From Vibrio mytili (lineage in GTDB: Bacteria > Pseudomonadota > Gammaproteobacteria > Enterobacterales > Vibrionaceae), in contig NZ_JXOK01000009.1 in assembly GCF_000830505.1 (NCBI RefSeq), positions 20,255 through 84,254 of the forward strand: a DNA stretch of 64,000 nt. The letters are read 5' to 3'. Position 1 is the stretch's first letter; each line of letters opens with the position of its first letter. Of this stretch, positions 27,716-36,881 are shown one piece after another. The position numbers and the translations under genes were made by a program. The notes beneath the pieces are model-generated. The model worked only from the letters and a program-made list of their open reading frames with translations. It had not been told where the DNA came from and did no database searches.

Positions 27716-30043
27716 GTGAGCCAAAAAGAACAAATAAAAAAATACAACGGACCTGCGGGAGGCTGGGGAGCGCTCAAATCTGTCACCAGAAGCTGGTGGG
27801 GAAGTGAGAACGCGGTTAAGAATATTCGCACCATGATGAAGACCAACCAAAACGGTGGTTTCGATTGCCCGGGGTGTGCGTGGGGTGAGTCTCCGAAGCC
27901 GGGGAAAGTGAACTTTTGTGAGAACGGCGCGAAAGCGGTCAACTGGGAAGCAACAAATCGATTAGTCGACCCTGAATTTTTCTCTCGCCATAGCGTTTCT
28001 TCATTATCCAATCAAACAGACTACTGGCTAGAATACCAAGGCCGAATCACCCACCCAATGAAATATGACTCCACGTCGGATCATTATCTTCCTGTCTCGT
28101 GGGACGAGGCTTTTGAACTGGTTGCAAAACACCTCAACCAACTTGATTCTCCTCATCAAGCCGAATTTTACACATCGGGCAGAGCGAGTAATGAAGCGGC
28201 TTTTCTCTATCAATTGTTCGTTCGTGCATTTGGTACGAATAATTTTCCAGACTGTTCAAACATGTGTCATGAGGCCAGTGCAATTGGCATGAAAGATACG
28301 ATTGGTGTCGGGAAAGGAACGGTAATTTTTGATGACTTTGAAGAAGCCGATGCGATTTTTGTCATCGGTCAAAACCCGGGGACGAATCACCCGCGTATGC
28401 TTGAACCTTTGCGCGAAGCGGTCAAACGTGGGGCGCAGGTCATATGCTTTAATCCTTTAAAAGAGCGCGGATTGGAGCGTTTTCAAAATCCGCAGATGCC
28501 AATTGAAATGCTCAGTAATGGTTCTGAGCCAACCAATACCGCGTATTTACGCCCTGCGCTTGGCGGGGACATGGCGGTATTTCGTGGTATCGCCAAGTAC
28601 TTATTAGAGTGGGAGCGTGAAGCATTAAAGACAGGCGGTAAAGCGGTGTTCGATCGCGAGTTTATTCAGCAGCACACAATCGGAGTTGATGATTACCTCT
28701 CAGAGTTAGATAACACATCATGGGAACACATTGAAGAGCAGTCAGGGTTACCATTGAGCGAAATAGAAACGGTTGCTCGCATGTACCTGCGTGCTGAACG
28801 AGTGATCATGTGTTGGGCGATGGGCTTGACCCAGCATCGTCATTCGGTGCCAACAATCAAAGAAGTGGCCAATGTGCAGATGTTACGAGGTAACGTAGGT
28901 AAGCCAGGTGCTGGGCTTTCGCCAGTACGTGGGCATAGCAATGTCCAAGGAGACCGAACGATGGGGATCGATGAAAAGCCAACTGATATGTTATTAGACA
29001 GCATTGAGCGTCGGTTCCAATTTGAAGTGCCTCGTGGTGTTGGGCACAACACTGTCCAAGCGATTAAAGCGATGGAAGAAGGGCAATCGAAAGTGTTTAT
29101 CGGTTTAGGCGGTAACTTTGCCCAAGCGACGCCGGACACAGAACGCACACACGAGGCGATGCGCAATTGCCAACTCACCGTGCACATTTCAACGAAGCTA
29201 AACCGATCGCATTTAGTCACCGGCAAAGATGCGCTGATTTTGCCATGCTTGGGGCGCACTGAGGTAGACGTTCAAACAAATGGTCCTCAGGGTGTCACAG
29301 TAGAAGATACCTTCAGTATGGTGCATATTTCTTATGGTCAACTAGAACCTCGCTCTGAACATTTACGTTCAGAGCCAGCCATTATCGCGGGTATGGCAAA
29401 CGCGACACTTGGCGCTCATCCTATCGACTGGAATTGGGCCATTGAGGATTACGATCGCATACGTGACTTGATAGCCGATACCATTCCTGGTTTCACTGAC
29501 TTTAACCAAAAGTTAAAAAATCCGGGTGGTTTCCATCTCATTAACCCTGCTGCGGAAAGAAGATGGAATACCTCAAGCGGTAAGGCACAGTTTAGTTCAA
29601 GCGAACTGCCTAAGCAGCTCATCAGTGAGGCTCTATTAGCAAAAGGTGACAAACCAGATTTAATCCTGCAAACCATGCGTTCACATGACCAGTACAATAC
29701 CACGTTATATGGTCTAAATGACCGTTATCGAGGCGTATTTGGTATGCGTGAAGTGCTGTTTATTAATGAGGCAGACATCCGAAAACTCGGCTTCGAGCCG
29801 GGCGATAAAGTGGATATGGTTTCTTTGTGGGAAGACGGTGTAGAGCGCAGAGTGAGCGGTTTTACTCTGGTGGCGTATGACGTTCCTTCAGGGCAAGCTG
29901 CCGCTTATTATCCAGAAACCAATCCACTGGTACCTTTGGACAGTTATGGAGACCGGACCTTTACGCCAACTTCTAAGTTCATCGCGATTAAGTTGGAAAA
30001 GTCGACATCGGACAAGATAGCGTTAGTTGAATCGAACGCATAA
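27716..30043 (+). CDS. FdhF/YdeP-family molybdopterin oxidoreductase
   Basis: 775 residues from a GTG at 27716 with ribosome site GAGGAG. Molybdopterin-bis-guanine dinucleotide enzyme: an N-terminal DCPGCAWGE cysteine pair instead of the full four-cysteine cluster motif, CSNMCHEAS, IGQNPGTNHPRM, MLRGNVGKPGAG, then the C-terminal cofactor-binding domain (MRSHDQYNTT). This is the YdeP-like branch related to formate dehydrogenase H; YdeP in Escherichia coli is linked to acid resistance but its substrate is unknown. It has no signal peptide, so it is cytoplasmic. FdhD and a LysR regulator are divergent; two FNR-type boxes precede it. Confidence 0.9.
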   Translation: MSQKEQIKKYNGPAGGWGALKSVTRSWWGSENAVKNIRTMMKTNQNGGFDCPGCAWGESPKPGKVNFCENGAKAVNWEATNRLVDPEFFSRHSVSSLSNQTDYWLEYQGRITHPMKYDSTSDHYLPVSWDEAFELVAKHLNQLDSPHQAEFYTSGRASNEAAFLYQLFVRAFGTNNFPDCSNMCHEASAIGMKDTIGVGKGTVIFDDFEEADAIFVIGQNPGTNHPRMLEPLREAVKRGAQVICFNPLKERGLERFQNPQMPIEMLSNGSEPTNTAYLRPALGGDMAVFRGIAKYLLEWEREALKTGGKAVFDREFIQQHTIGVDDYLSELDNTSWEHIEEQSGLPLSEIETVARMYLRAERVIMCWAMGLTQHRHSVPTIKEVANVQMLRGNVGKPGAGLSPVRGHSNVQGDRTMGIDEKPTDMLLDSIERRFQFEVPRGVGHNTVQAIKAMEEGQSKVFIGLGGNFAQATPDTERTHEAMRNCQLTVHISTKLNRSHLVTGKDALILPCLGRTEVDVQTNGPQGVTVEDTFSMVHISYGQLEPRSEHLRSEPAIIAGMANATLGAHPIDWNWAIEDYDRIRDLIADTIPGFTDFNQKLKNPGGFHLINPAAERRWNTSSGKAQFSSSELPKQLISEALLAKGDKPDLILQTMRSHDQYNTTLYGLNDRYRGVFGMREVLFINEADIRKLGFEPGDKVDMVSLWEDGVERRVSGFTLVAYDVPSGQAAAYYPETNPLVPLDSYGDRTFTPTSKFIAIKLEKSTSDKIALVESNA

Positions 30044-30049
30044 TCATTA

Positions 30050-30075
30050 AAAAACGGCTGTTATCAGCCGTTTTT
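30050..30075. terminator. Terminator after the FdhF/YdeP-type gene
   Basis: AAAAACGGCTG and CAGCCGTTTTT, 11-bp perfect arms and a TTAT loop; works in both directions and so also serves the convergent CoA-disulfide reductase gene. Confidence 0.9.
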
Positions 30076-30119
30076 GGTTTCTACGTTTTTGGTTTCTAAG
30101 AGCTAGTCCGCTAGTAAAT

Positions 30120-31823
30120 TCACGCTTTGGCAAACTTGTAAGTACGATAACCACCAATGAGGTTACGTGCTTTAAAGCCATTGTTTACAAGCTGACGATA
30201 GGCAACGTTACCGCGTAACCCAACTTGGCAATAGATAATGATCTCTTTGTCTTTTGGCAGCTCGTCCATACGATGACGCAATTGATCGACAGAGATATTG
30301 ATCGCATCCTTTATAAAGCCAACATTTTCAAGCTCACCTGGGTTACGTACATCGAGTAGCACTTGGTCTTCGGTTAAGGAATCCATTTCATCATAGTGAA
30401 TTGCTGTAGCATCACCTTTGATGATGTTGTTGGCCACAAATGCCGCTTGGTTGATGACGTCTTTTGCACTGCCGTAAGGAGGCGCGTAAGTCAATTCCAG
30501 ATGTTGTAGTTGTTCGACCGTCATGCCAGCACGTTGTGCGACAGCCATTACGTCGATTCGCTTATCAATGCCGTCTTTACCAACCGCTTGTGCACCTAAG
30601 ATTTTGCCAGTCTTTGGATCGAACAACATCTTGAATGACACGACTTCAGCGCCAGGATAGTAGCTTGCATGGCTTGCGGTGTGGACGTAGACTTTTTCGT
30701 AATCCATGCCCGCACGTTTTAGCTGTTTCTCATTTTTACCTGTTGAAGCCACCGCAAGGTCGAATATCTTACAAATCGCCGTACCTTGTGTACCTTGGTA
30801 AGTTTCTCTGCGACCAAGCATGTTATCGGCAGCCATACGACCTTGACGATTGGCAGGACCCGCTAGAGGAACTAATGTTGGCTCGCCAGTCACAAAATCT
30901 TTTTCTTCAACGGCATCACCCACAGCGTAAATGGAAGGATCGCTGGTTTGCATGTATTCATTGGTATAAATACCACCAAGAGAACCAATTTCTAATCCCG
31001 CTTCTTTTGCTAATTTGGTTTCTGGGCGAACACCAATAGCCATAATCAGGATATCGGTGGTTAGTTTTTCACCATTGTTAAGCGTAAGCGCCAATTCACC
31101 TTCTAAGTGTTGATGTTTTTCACTCTCACCTGCGTCTACGCTGGCCACATGTTCATTTGGAACAAATTGGACAGACTCAAGAGCAACGCCCAATTTCAGG
31201 TCAATGCCTTTATCACGGATTTCGGCGTGAGCAAAACCGGCCATTTCGCGGTCAACAGGCGTCATGACTTGGTCAGCCATTTCAATGAGCGAAGTCTTGA
31301 TGCCTAGCTGATGGAAAGCTTCCATCATTTCTAAGCCAATAAAACCACCGCCGACAACGGTGGCGTGCTCTGGCTTGTTCATCTGGATCGTTTCAATAAT
31401 TCGATCCATGTCAGGGATATTACGCAGTGAGTGAGTCAACGGATTATCTAGTCCAGGGATCGGTGGAACGATCGGGCCTGCACCTGGGCTAAGTAACAGG
31501 AAGTCGTATGTTTCTTCGTATTCAGAGCCATCAATAAGATTCTTTACTGTCACTGTTTTGTCTTGACGGTTTATCGATACCACTTCGTTCATCACGCGTA
31601 CGTCTACGTTGAAACGCGCTAAAAAACTTTCTGGTGTTTGTAATAACAACTTACTGCGCTCGGTGATGTCGCCACCAATATGATATGGCAAGCCGCAGTT
31701 GGCAAATGAGACGAAAGGGCCGCGCTCAAACATGATGATTTCCGCATCTTCACTAAGACGACGAGCACGTGCAGCTGCAGATGCACCACCTGCTACACCA
31801 CCGACGATTAGGATTTTAGTCAT
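30120..31823 (-). CDS. CoA-disulfide reductase fused to rhodanese (NADH-dependent persulfide reductase type)
   Basis: 567 residues. N-terminal FAD/NAD(P)H disulfide reductase: GGVAGGASAAARARR dinucleotide motif at the start, active-site cysteine in SFANCGLPYHIGG, second GGGFIGLEM motif near residue 157. A dimerisation domain follows, then a C-terminal rhodanese domain (about residues 460-567) with catalytic cysteine in IIYCQVGLRGN. This fusion reduces CoA or low-molecular-weight persulfides and polysulfides. It is in a minus-strand pair with a DUF2892 membrane protein and faces an ArsR regulator, indicating sulfane-sulfur metabolism. Confidence 0.92.
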   Translation of the reverse strand: MTKILIVGGVAGGASAAARARRLSEDAEIIMFERGPFVSFANCGLPYHIGGDITERSKLLLQTPESFLARFNVDVRVMNEVVSINRQDKTVTVKNLIDGSEYEETYDFLLLSPGAGPIVPPIPGLDNPLTHSLRNIPDMDRIIETIQMNKPEHATVVGGGFIGLEMMEAFHQLGIKTSLIEMADQVMTPVDREMAGFAHAEIRDKGIDLKLGVALESVQFVPNEHVASVDAGESEKHQHLEGELALTLNNGEKLTTDILIMAIGVRPETKLAKEAGLEIGSLGGIYTNEYMQTSDPSIYAVGDAVEEKDFVTGEPTLVPLAGPANRQGRMAADNMLGRRETYQGTQGTAICKIFDLAVASTGKNEKQLKRAGMDYEKVYVHTASHASYYPGAEVVSFKMLFDPKTGKILGAQAVGKDGIDKRIDVMAVAQRAGMTVEQLQHLELTYAPPYGSAKDVINQAAFVANNIIKGDATAIHYDEMDSLTEDQVLLDVRNPGELENVGFIKDAINISVDQLRHRMDELPKDKEIIIYCQVGLRGNVAYRQLVNNGFKARNLIGGYRTYKFAKA

Positions 31824-31914
31824 TATTCACTCCAAGATTTGTTTTGCAGGCAATAGTAGAGTACCGCCTGCATGTCATTTTTAAAGATTGTGCAAGTCGA
31901 CGTTTTGTCATCGA

Positions 31915-32100
31915 CTAGCTAAAACCAAGTTTTTTTAATATATAAGCGGCGGGACAGATTCCTGTATAGGCACTCTGAATAAGATTAGCGCCTATGAAGA
32001 CAGTAAACCAAATGAAATTGCTGTGGACGAAGACAGTGAGTAAAACAGAAATCAATATCATAGTGCCAGCAAACACTCTAACTGCGTTTTCTAATGTCAT
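31915..32100 (-). CDS. DUF2892 (YgaP-like) small membrane protein
   Basis: 61 residues with two hydrophobic segments separated by a short turn (FAGTMILISVLLTVF and FIWFTVFIGANLIQ) and the typical end TGICPAAYILKKLG. DUF2892 domains often accompany rhodaneses, as in YgaP. It is upstream of the CoA-disulfide reductase on the same strand and divergent from the ArsR gene, with a good ribosome site (AGGAGAA). Confidence 0.87.
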   Translation of the reverse strand: MTLENAVRVFAGTMILISVLLTVFVHSNFIWFTVFIGANLIQSAYTGICPAAYILKKLGFS

Positions 32101-32204
32101 CGTTCTTCTCCTTTTGAATTCAGAACAACTCTATCGATGAGATTACTATAATTAACTAATTTAGGTTTGTCTAATATTAAATTGTCTAAAGTTAATGAAA
32201 CTAA

Positions 32205-32220
32205 ATTAGTGTTGACTAAT
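32205..32220. promoter_or_regulatory. Candidate ArsR operator over the -35 of the arsR promoter
   Basis: ATTAGTGTTGACTAAT: 6-bp perfect arms with a 4-bp gap. The internal TTGACT can act as -35, with a TAATAT-like -10 about 16 bp on. The whole 170-bp divergent region is rich in TTAG/CTAA words, so further weaker sites are likely. Confidence 0.5.
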
Positions 32221-32272
32221 AAATGTGTTTTAGTAATATCTAATGTAGTTGTTTTTTTCACAGAGGTGACCG

Positions 32273-32581
32273 ATGAGCTATTCAGCAAAAGATGTAGCAG
32301 AAATGAAAGGGAATGCGAATGAAGCTGCGGACCTGCTTAAAATTATGGCGCATCCTGAACGGTTAATGGTCTTGTGCCAACTCACGCAAGGTGAGGTAGG
32401 CGTTGGAGAATTACAGAAGCACTCTTTTTTAAGTCAATCTGCGTTCTCTCAACATTTAACTGTGTTGAGAAAGCATCACTTGATCCGTGCTCGGAAGGCA
32501 TCGCAACAGGTTTTCTACTCTTTATCAGAACCAAGAGTTGAGTCATTGATAAAAGCGCTTCATGGCGTGTTTTGTCAATAA
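32273..32581 (+). CDS. ArsR-family regulator, SqrR/BigR/HlyU-type persulfide sensor
   Basis: 102 residues with a winged helix (LSQSAFSQHLTVLRKHHLI). It lacks the usual metal-site motif but has cysteines at 35 (VLCQL) and 101 (GVFCQ), 66 residues apart, the same spacing as the redox pair of SqrR (C41/C107) that forms polysulfide bridges. Inference: represses the divergent CoA-disulfide reductase and the downstream transporter operon until sulfide or polysulfide appears. First gene of a plus-strand run of five genes. Confidence 0.88.
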   Translation: MSYSAKDVAEMKGNANEAADLLKIMAHPERLMVLCQLTQGEVGVGELQKHSFLSQSAFSQHLTVLRKHHLIRARKASQQVFYSLSEPRVESLIKALHGVFCQ

Positions 32582-32632
32582 AAAAACGTGTTTAAGTTAG
32601 TAAGAATTAAGTTAATAAGAACGAGGTAAAGA

Positions 32633-33052
32633 ATGGTAGACGTTGTTCCTTGGGGATCGTTGTTCGGGGGAGTCTTATTAGGAATCTCCGCCACGGTGTT
32701 GTTATTTGTTAACGGAAAAATTGCCGGAATTAGTGGAATTTTGAATGGCATGATGTCTCCTAGAAAAGGAGACTACTCATGGCGACTTTTGTTTGTTGTT
32801 GGAATGCTCTTTGGTGGTTTAATCAGCGTTTTAATGCTCGGTGTTGTAGTACCTAGCACTGCGAACCTTTCGATGGGGTTAGTGTTAGCTGCCGGTTTAC
32901 TGGTGGGGATGGGGACACGGTTAGGTAACGGATGTACCAGCGGACACGGTATTTGTGGTATTGGACGCTTGTCGAAACGTTCAATCGTTGCAACCTGTGT
33001 ATTTATGATGGTTGCAGGTTTCACCGTGTTTGTCCGACTTCACTTGGTATAA
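32633..33052 (+). CDS. YeeE/YedE-family (sulfur transport) half-protein, first
   Basis: 139 residues, four hydrophobic segments, with GNGCTSGHGICGIGRLS, the cysteine motif of YeeE/YedE transporters that carry thiosulfate or related sulfur species through the inner membrane. As in many bacteria the transporter is split in two small proteins; the partner follows 22 bp downstream. Start at the ATG after AACGAGGTAAAG. Confidence 0.88.
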   Translation: MVDVVPWGSLFGGVLLGISATVLLFVNGKIAGISGILNGMMSPRKGDYSWRLLFVVGMLFGGLISVLMLGVVVPSTANLSMGLVLAAGLLVGMGTRLGNGCTSGHGICGIGRLSKRSIVATCVFMMVAGFTVFVRLHLV

Positions 33053-33074
33053 GAACTATCATAAGAGAGAGAAC

Positions 33075-33533
33075 ATGAACAAAACAGTTTTTCGTATGTC
33101 CGCGTTACTGAGCGGTGTGCTATTCGGTATGGGTATGGCGGTTTCAGGCATGATTGATCCCGCCAAAGTCATTGGCTTTTTAGATATTACTGGTCAATGG
33201 GATCCAAGCTTGGCTTTTGTGATGGGCGGCGCACTTGCGGTGTTTATGCCAAGCTATTTTTTTGTTATCAAGCCAAGAAAACAATCGGTTAGCGGTGAGG
33301 AGTATTGTATTCCGTCTAAGTCGAATATTGACGTTCGGTTGTTGTCTGGCGCTGCGATTTTTGGATTAGGATGGGGACTCGCAGGTATTTGCCCGGGACC
33401 GGCGTTAGCAAGTTTGGCGTTGGGTAATGTTTCTATCGTACTGTTTTTTCTTTCTATGTTAGCGGGTTCTTTGCTCATGAAAATTGTTTTGAGCAATCAA
33501 GATGCAAGTAAGATGAGAACGGCTAAAGTTTAG
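33075..33533 (+). CDS. YeeE/YedE-family (sulfur transport) half-protein, second
   Basis: 152 residues from the ATG at 33075 (ribosome site GAGAGAGA). Hydrophobic segments with MAVSGMIDPAKVIGFLDI near the start and GWGLAGICPGPALASL near the end, both typical of the second YedE half. The frame is open into the preceding gene but that part is overlap sequence. Forms a pair with the gene upstream. Confidence 0.87.
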   Translation: MNKTVFRMSALLSGVLFGMGMAVSGMIDPAKVIGFLDITGQWDPSLAFVMGGALAVFMPSYFFVIKPRKQSVSGEEYCIPSKSNIDVRLLSGAAIFGLGWGLAGICPGPALASLALGNVSIVLFFLSMLAGSLLMKIVLSNQDASKMRTAKV

Positions 33534-33563
33534 ACTCATGTGAGTAAGATTAGGAGGGGAAGG

Positions 33564-36500
33564 ATGCCCGACATACAAAAACGCAGCATTGTTCAGTCTG
33601 TAATGAACAGTTTTTTCCCTCCTATCATGATCATTCTCGCTATTCTAGTCGGGGCAGCCGCATTGTGGCTAACACCCAAAGAGGAAGACCCGCAAATCGT
33701 TGTACCGATGGCGGACGTTTTAATCACTGCGCCTGGGCTTAGTGCGTCACAAGTCGAAAATCAAATTACAGAGCCGCTCGAAAAACTCGTTAGCCAAATT
33801 GATGGTGTTGAGTACGTGTACTCTTCTTCGCTGGAGGGCGCAGCGCAGGTTATCGTCCGATTTTTTGTGGGTGAAAACCGTGAAGATGCGTTAGTCAAAC
33901 TCTACAATAAACTGTATTCCAACCAAGACAAAGTCCCACCTTCCGTCACCAGTTGGCTTGTTAAGCCGGTTGAGATTGACGACGTTCCTATCGTTGTCGC
34001 TGCCATCTATACAAACAACCCCGATTTGCTTGATCGCCACCAGCTTCGCCGCATTGCGGATCAAGCTACGTTAGGCATCAAGTCGCTTGACGCGACAAAC
34101 AAAGTTGGCGTTATTGGTGGTGAGCCAAGAAAAATTCAAATTGAACTCGACGCGGTCGCGATGGCCAATTTTAAAGTGACCATCGATGACTTGGAGCAGG
34201 CAATCCAGCTCAGTCATAACAAAACTCAAGGGGGAAATGTACGAGTTTCGGGGCAAAACTATACGTTAGAGTCTGGTCAGTTACTAAAAACAGCACAAGA
34301 GGTCGGGGATCTTGTCATTGCGGTGTTGAATGGTAAACCTGTTTACTTAAAAGATGTCGCTCATATCTATGACGGCGCATCGGAAGCAACGTCGGACACT
34401 TGGTATCGAGACAAAACGAGTGGACAAGCGTTTCCAGCGGTTTTTATCTCTGTTGCCAAACAGAAAGGATCAAACGCTGTCAACGTCGCACAAGCCGTAA
34501 GAGCGAAACTCGCACAACTTCAGTCAGCGCAGTTTCCACCTCAAGTTCAGGTAGCCATTATTCGTGACTATGGCGAAACCGCGAATGCCAAAGTGACGAG
34601 TTTAGTTTCTAGCCTTGGGGTCTCTATTTTAACCGTTGTCGTATTTGTTGGGTTGTTCTTGAACTGGAGAAGTGCATTAGTCGTCGGAATTGCTATTCCA
34701 ATCAGCTATGGTGCCGCGCTGGGGATGGACTTACTGTTCGGTTATTCGATTAATCGCGTGACGCTATTTGCCCTTATTTTAGCATTGGGTCTGATCGTTG
34801 ATGATCCTATTGCGAGTATCGATAACATTGAACGATATTTAAAGCGAAAAGAATTAGGCAGAACTAAGGCTATTGTATTGGCAATGGCGGAGATACGCAG
34901 TGCGTTACTGATGTCGACTGTCGCGATCGTGATTGTCTTTACACCGATGTTTTTCATTACCGGTATGATGGGTCCATATATGGCACCATTAGCATTTAAC
35001 GTTCCGATCAGTGTGGTTTTTAGTACAGTCGTTGCTTTTATGATCACACCGTGGCTAGCAAAAAAAATTCTGAAAAGTGCTGCAGACAATGATCATTATG
35101 ATCTTCAATCTTCGACCATGTATCGACTATACCGCAGAATCCTGACCCCTCTATTGGAAAACCGTCGAAAATCGAAGCTATTCTTAGGCTTGGTCGCGTT
35201 GTTGTTTGTGCTAGCTGCGTTGTTACCTGTTATGCGATTGGTGCCACTTAAACTCCTACCGTACGACAACAAGAACGAGTTCCAACTCGTATTGAATATG
35301 CCAGAATCATCAAGTTTTGTGGAGACGTCTAATGCACTATCCAACTTTGCTGATTATCTAATGACTGTCCCTGAAGTTACGAGTGTTTCCGGTTTTGCTG
35401 GTACGGCATCACCAATGGATTTTAATGGCATGGTGCGCCACTATTTTATGAGAAATGAACCTTATCAAGGGGAACTACGCATAGTCCTTGCTGAGAAACA
35501 TCAACGTTCGATGCAATCCCACGAAATCGTGACTCGATTACGGGGTGATTTGGAAAAAATAGCGCAGCACTATCATGCGGATATTCAGCTTGTAGAGGTG
35601 CCGCCGGGCCCTCCTGTTATTGCTACTATAACCGCGGAAGTCTACGGTGATGAAACCACCTCCTATGATGAGTTAATGTATCACGCTGAAACTGTTGCAA
35701 ATCGATTACGACAAGAGCAGTTGGTTTCGGAAGTCGACACCAGTATTCAAGGTCCACTGGAAACATGGCAGTTTGTCGTTGATCAAGAAAAAGCGGCTCT
35801 GTCTGGTGTCTCCGTTGCAGACATCAACAATACGCTAATCACTGCTGGGAGTGCGAAAGTACTAGGCCATCTTGCGGATCCAAGAGAAGTGGAGCCGCTA
35901 CCAATTGAAGTTCAACTTCGACGAGAAAACCGGGATGATCTCAACCAACTCAAACAGCTCTATGTACGTGGACGAGTAGGCATTGCAAAAGTCGAGGTTG
36001 GTGGCGCCGTTGTGGATGCTCCGCAGCCGATGGTTCAACTTTCTGAGGTTGGACATTTTGTAAACCGACCAGCAGATAAACCAATATTCCACAAAAACCT
36101 TCAACCGGTCGTTTATGTTTATGCTGAAGTCGTTGGTCGAGTACCTGGGGAGATTGTGGCCGACATCCTCGCAGATCAAAATAGGACGACAACGAGCGAG
36201 GATGAAGATACACAACTTCACTGGCAAGAGCGTTCATACTTGAACAATGGTGCGGGTGTCTCCTGGAGTGTGCCGGAGAATGTCAACGTCGTCTGGAGCG
36301 GTGAGGGCGAGTGGAAGATCACGGTCGATGTATTTCGTGACCTTGGTATTGCTTATGGTGCTGCTTTGCTTGGGGTATTTGTTGTTATGTTGCTTCAAAC
36401 GGGTTTACCTGCGGTATCCGGCATTATTATGTTAGCCATTCCACTTACCGTGATCGGGATTATGCCAGGGTTCTGGCTATTGAACGTATTGAGCATTGAT

Positions 36501-36881
36501 ATTGGGAGCTATCCGAATCCTGCTTTGTTCACGGCAACAGCGATGATTGGCATGATAGCGCTGGCCGGAATCGTCGTGCGTAACTCTCTGGTTCTTATTG
36601 AGTTTGTTCAACAATCTTTGCAAGCGGGTAGCAGTTTACATGACGCGCTGATTGAATCGGGTGTGGTGCGTATGAGGCCAATTTTACTAACAGCAGGAAC
36701 AACGTTACTGGGTAACGTCATTATCACGCTCGACCCGATTTTTAACGGTTTAGCGTGGGCTATCATCTTTGGCATTACCGCATCAACGGTGTTTACTCTG
36801 CTTGTCGTTCCAGTGGTTTACAACTTGGCTTATCAAAATACTCAAGGACATGGATTGCCTCAAGTGGAGGAAGAACAATGA
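33564..36881 (+). CDS. RND efflux permease
   Basis: About 1105 residues; the ATG at 33564 has a very strong ribosome site (AGGAGGGG), so I prefer it to the GTG at 33540. Typical RND layout: TM1 near residue 25, large periplasmic loop, TM2-6 near 330-510, second loop, TM8-12 at the end. The proton-relay acidic pair is in LIVDDPIASIDNIERY. It follows the YeeE/YedE genes in the same direction and overlaps the adaptor gene by ATGA. Substrate unknown; context suggests a compound linked to sulfane-sulfur stress. No outer-membrane channel gene is nearby. Confidence 0.9.
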   Translation: MPDIQKRSIVQSVMNSFFPPIMIILAILVGAAALWLTPKEEDPQIVVPMADVLITAPGLSASQVENQITEPLEKLVSQIDGVEYVYSSSLEGAAQVIVRFFVGENREDALVKLYNKLYSNQDKVPPSVTSWLVKPVEIDDVPIVVAAIYTNNPDLLDRHQLRRIADQATLGIKSLDATNKVGVIGGEPRKIQIELDAVAMANFKVTIDDLEQAIQLSHNKTQGGNVRVSGQNYTLESGQLLKTAQEVGDLVIAVLNGKPVYLKDVAHIYDGASEATSDTWYRDKTSGQAFPAVFISVAKQKGSNAVNVAQAVRAKLAQLQSAQFPPQVQVAIIRDYGETANAKVTSLVSSLGVSILTVVVFVGLFLNWRSALVVGIAIPISYGAALGMDLLFGYSINRVTLFALILALGLIVDDPIASIDNIERYLKRKELGRTKAIVLAMAEIRSALLMSTVAIVIVFTPMFFITGMMGPYMAPLAFNVPISVVFSTVVAFMITPWLAKKILKSAADNDHYDLQSSTMYRLYRRILTPLLENRRKSKLFLGLVALLFVLAALLPVMRLVPLKLLPYDNKNEFQLVLNMPESSSFVETSNALSNFADYLMTVPEVTSVSGFAGTASPMDFNGMVRHYFMRNEPYQGELRIVLAEKHQRSMQSHEIVTRLRGDLEKIAQHYHADIQLVEVPPGPPVIATITAEVYGDETTSYDELMYHAETVANRLRQEQLVSEVDTSIQGPLETWQFVVDQEKAALSGVSVADINNTLITAGSAKVLGHLADPREVEPLPIEVQLRRENRDDLNQLKQLYVRGRVGIAKVEVGGAVVDAPQPMVQLSEVGHFVNRPADKPIFHKNLQPVVYVYAEVVGRVPGEIVADILADQNRTTTSEDEDTQLHWQERSYLNNGAGVSWSVPENVNVVWSGEGEWKITVDVFRDLGIAYGAALLGVFVVMLLQTGLPAVSGIIMLAIPLTVIGIMPGFWLLNVLSIDIGSYPNPALFTATAMIGMIALAGIVVRNSLVLIEFVQQSLQAGSSLHDALIESGVVRMRPILLTAGTTLLGNVIITLDPIFNGLAWAIIFGITASTVFTLLVVPVVYNLAYQNTQGHGLPQVEEEQ

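Noticed and set aside
28840..29259. 139-codon minus-strand frame inside the FdhF/YdeP-type gene
   Set aside because: Fully antisense to a well-conserved enzyme; shadow frame.
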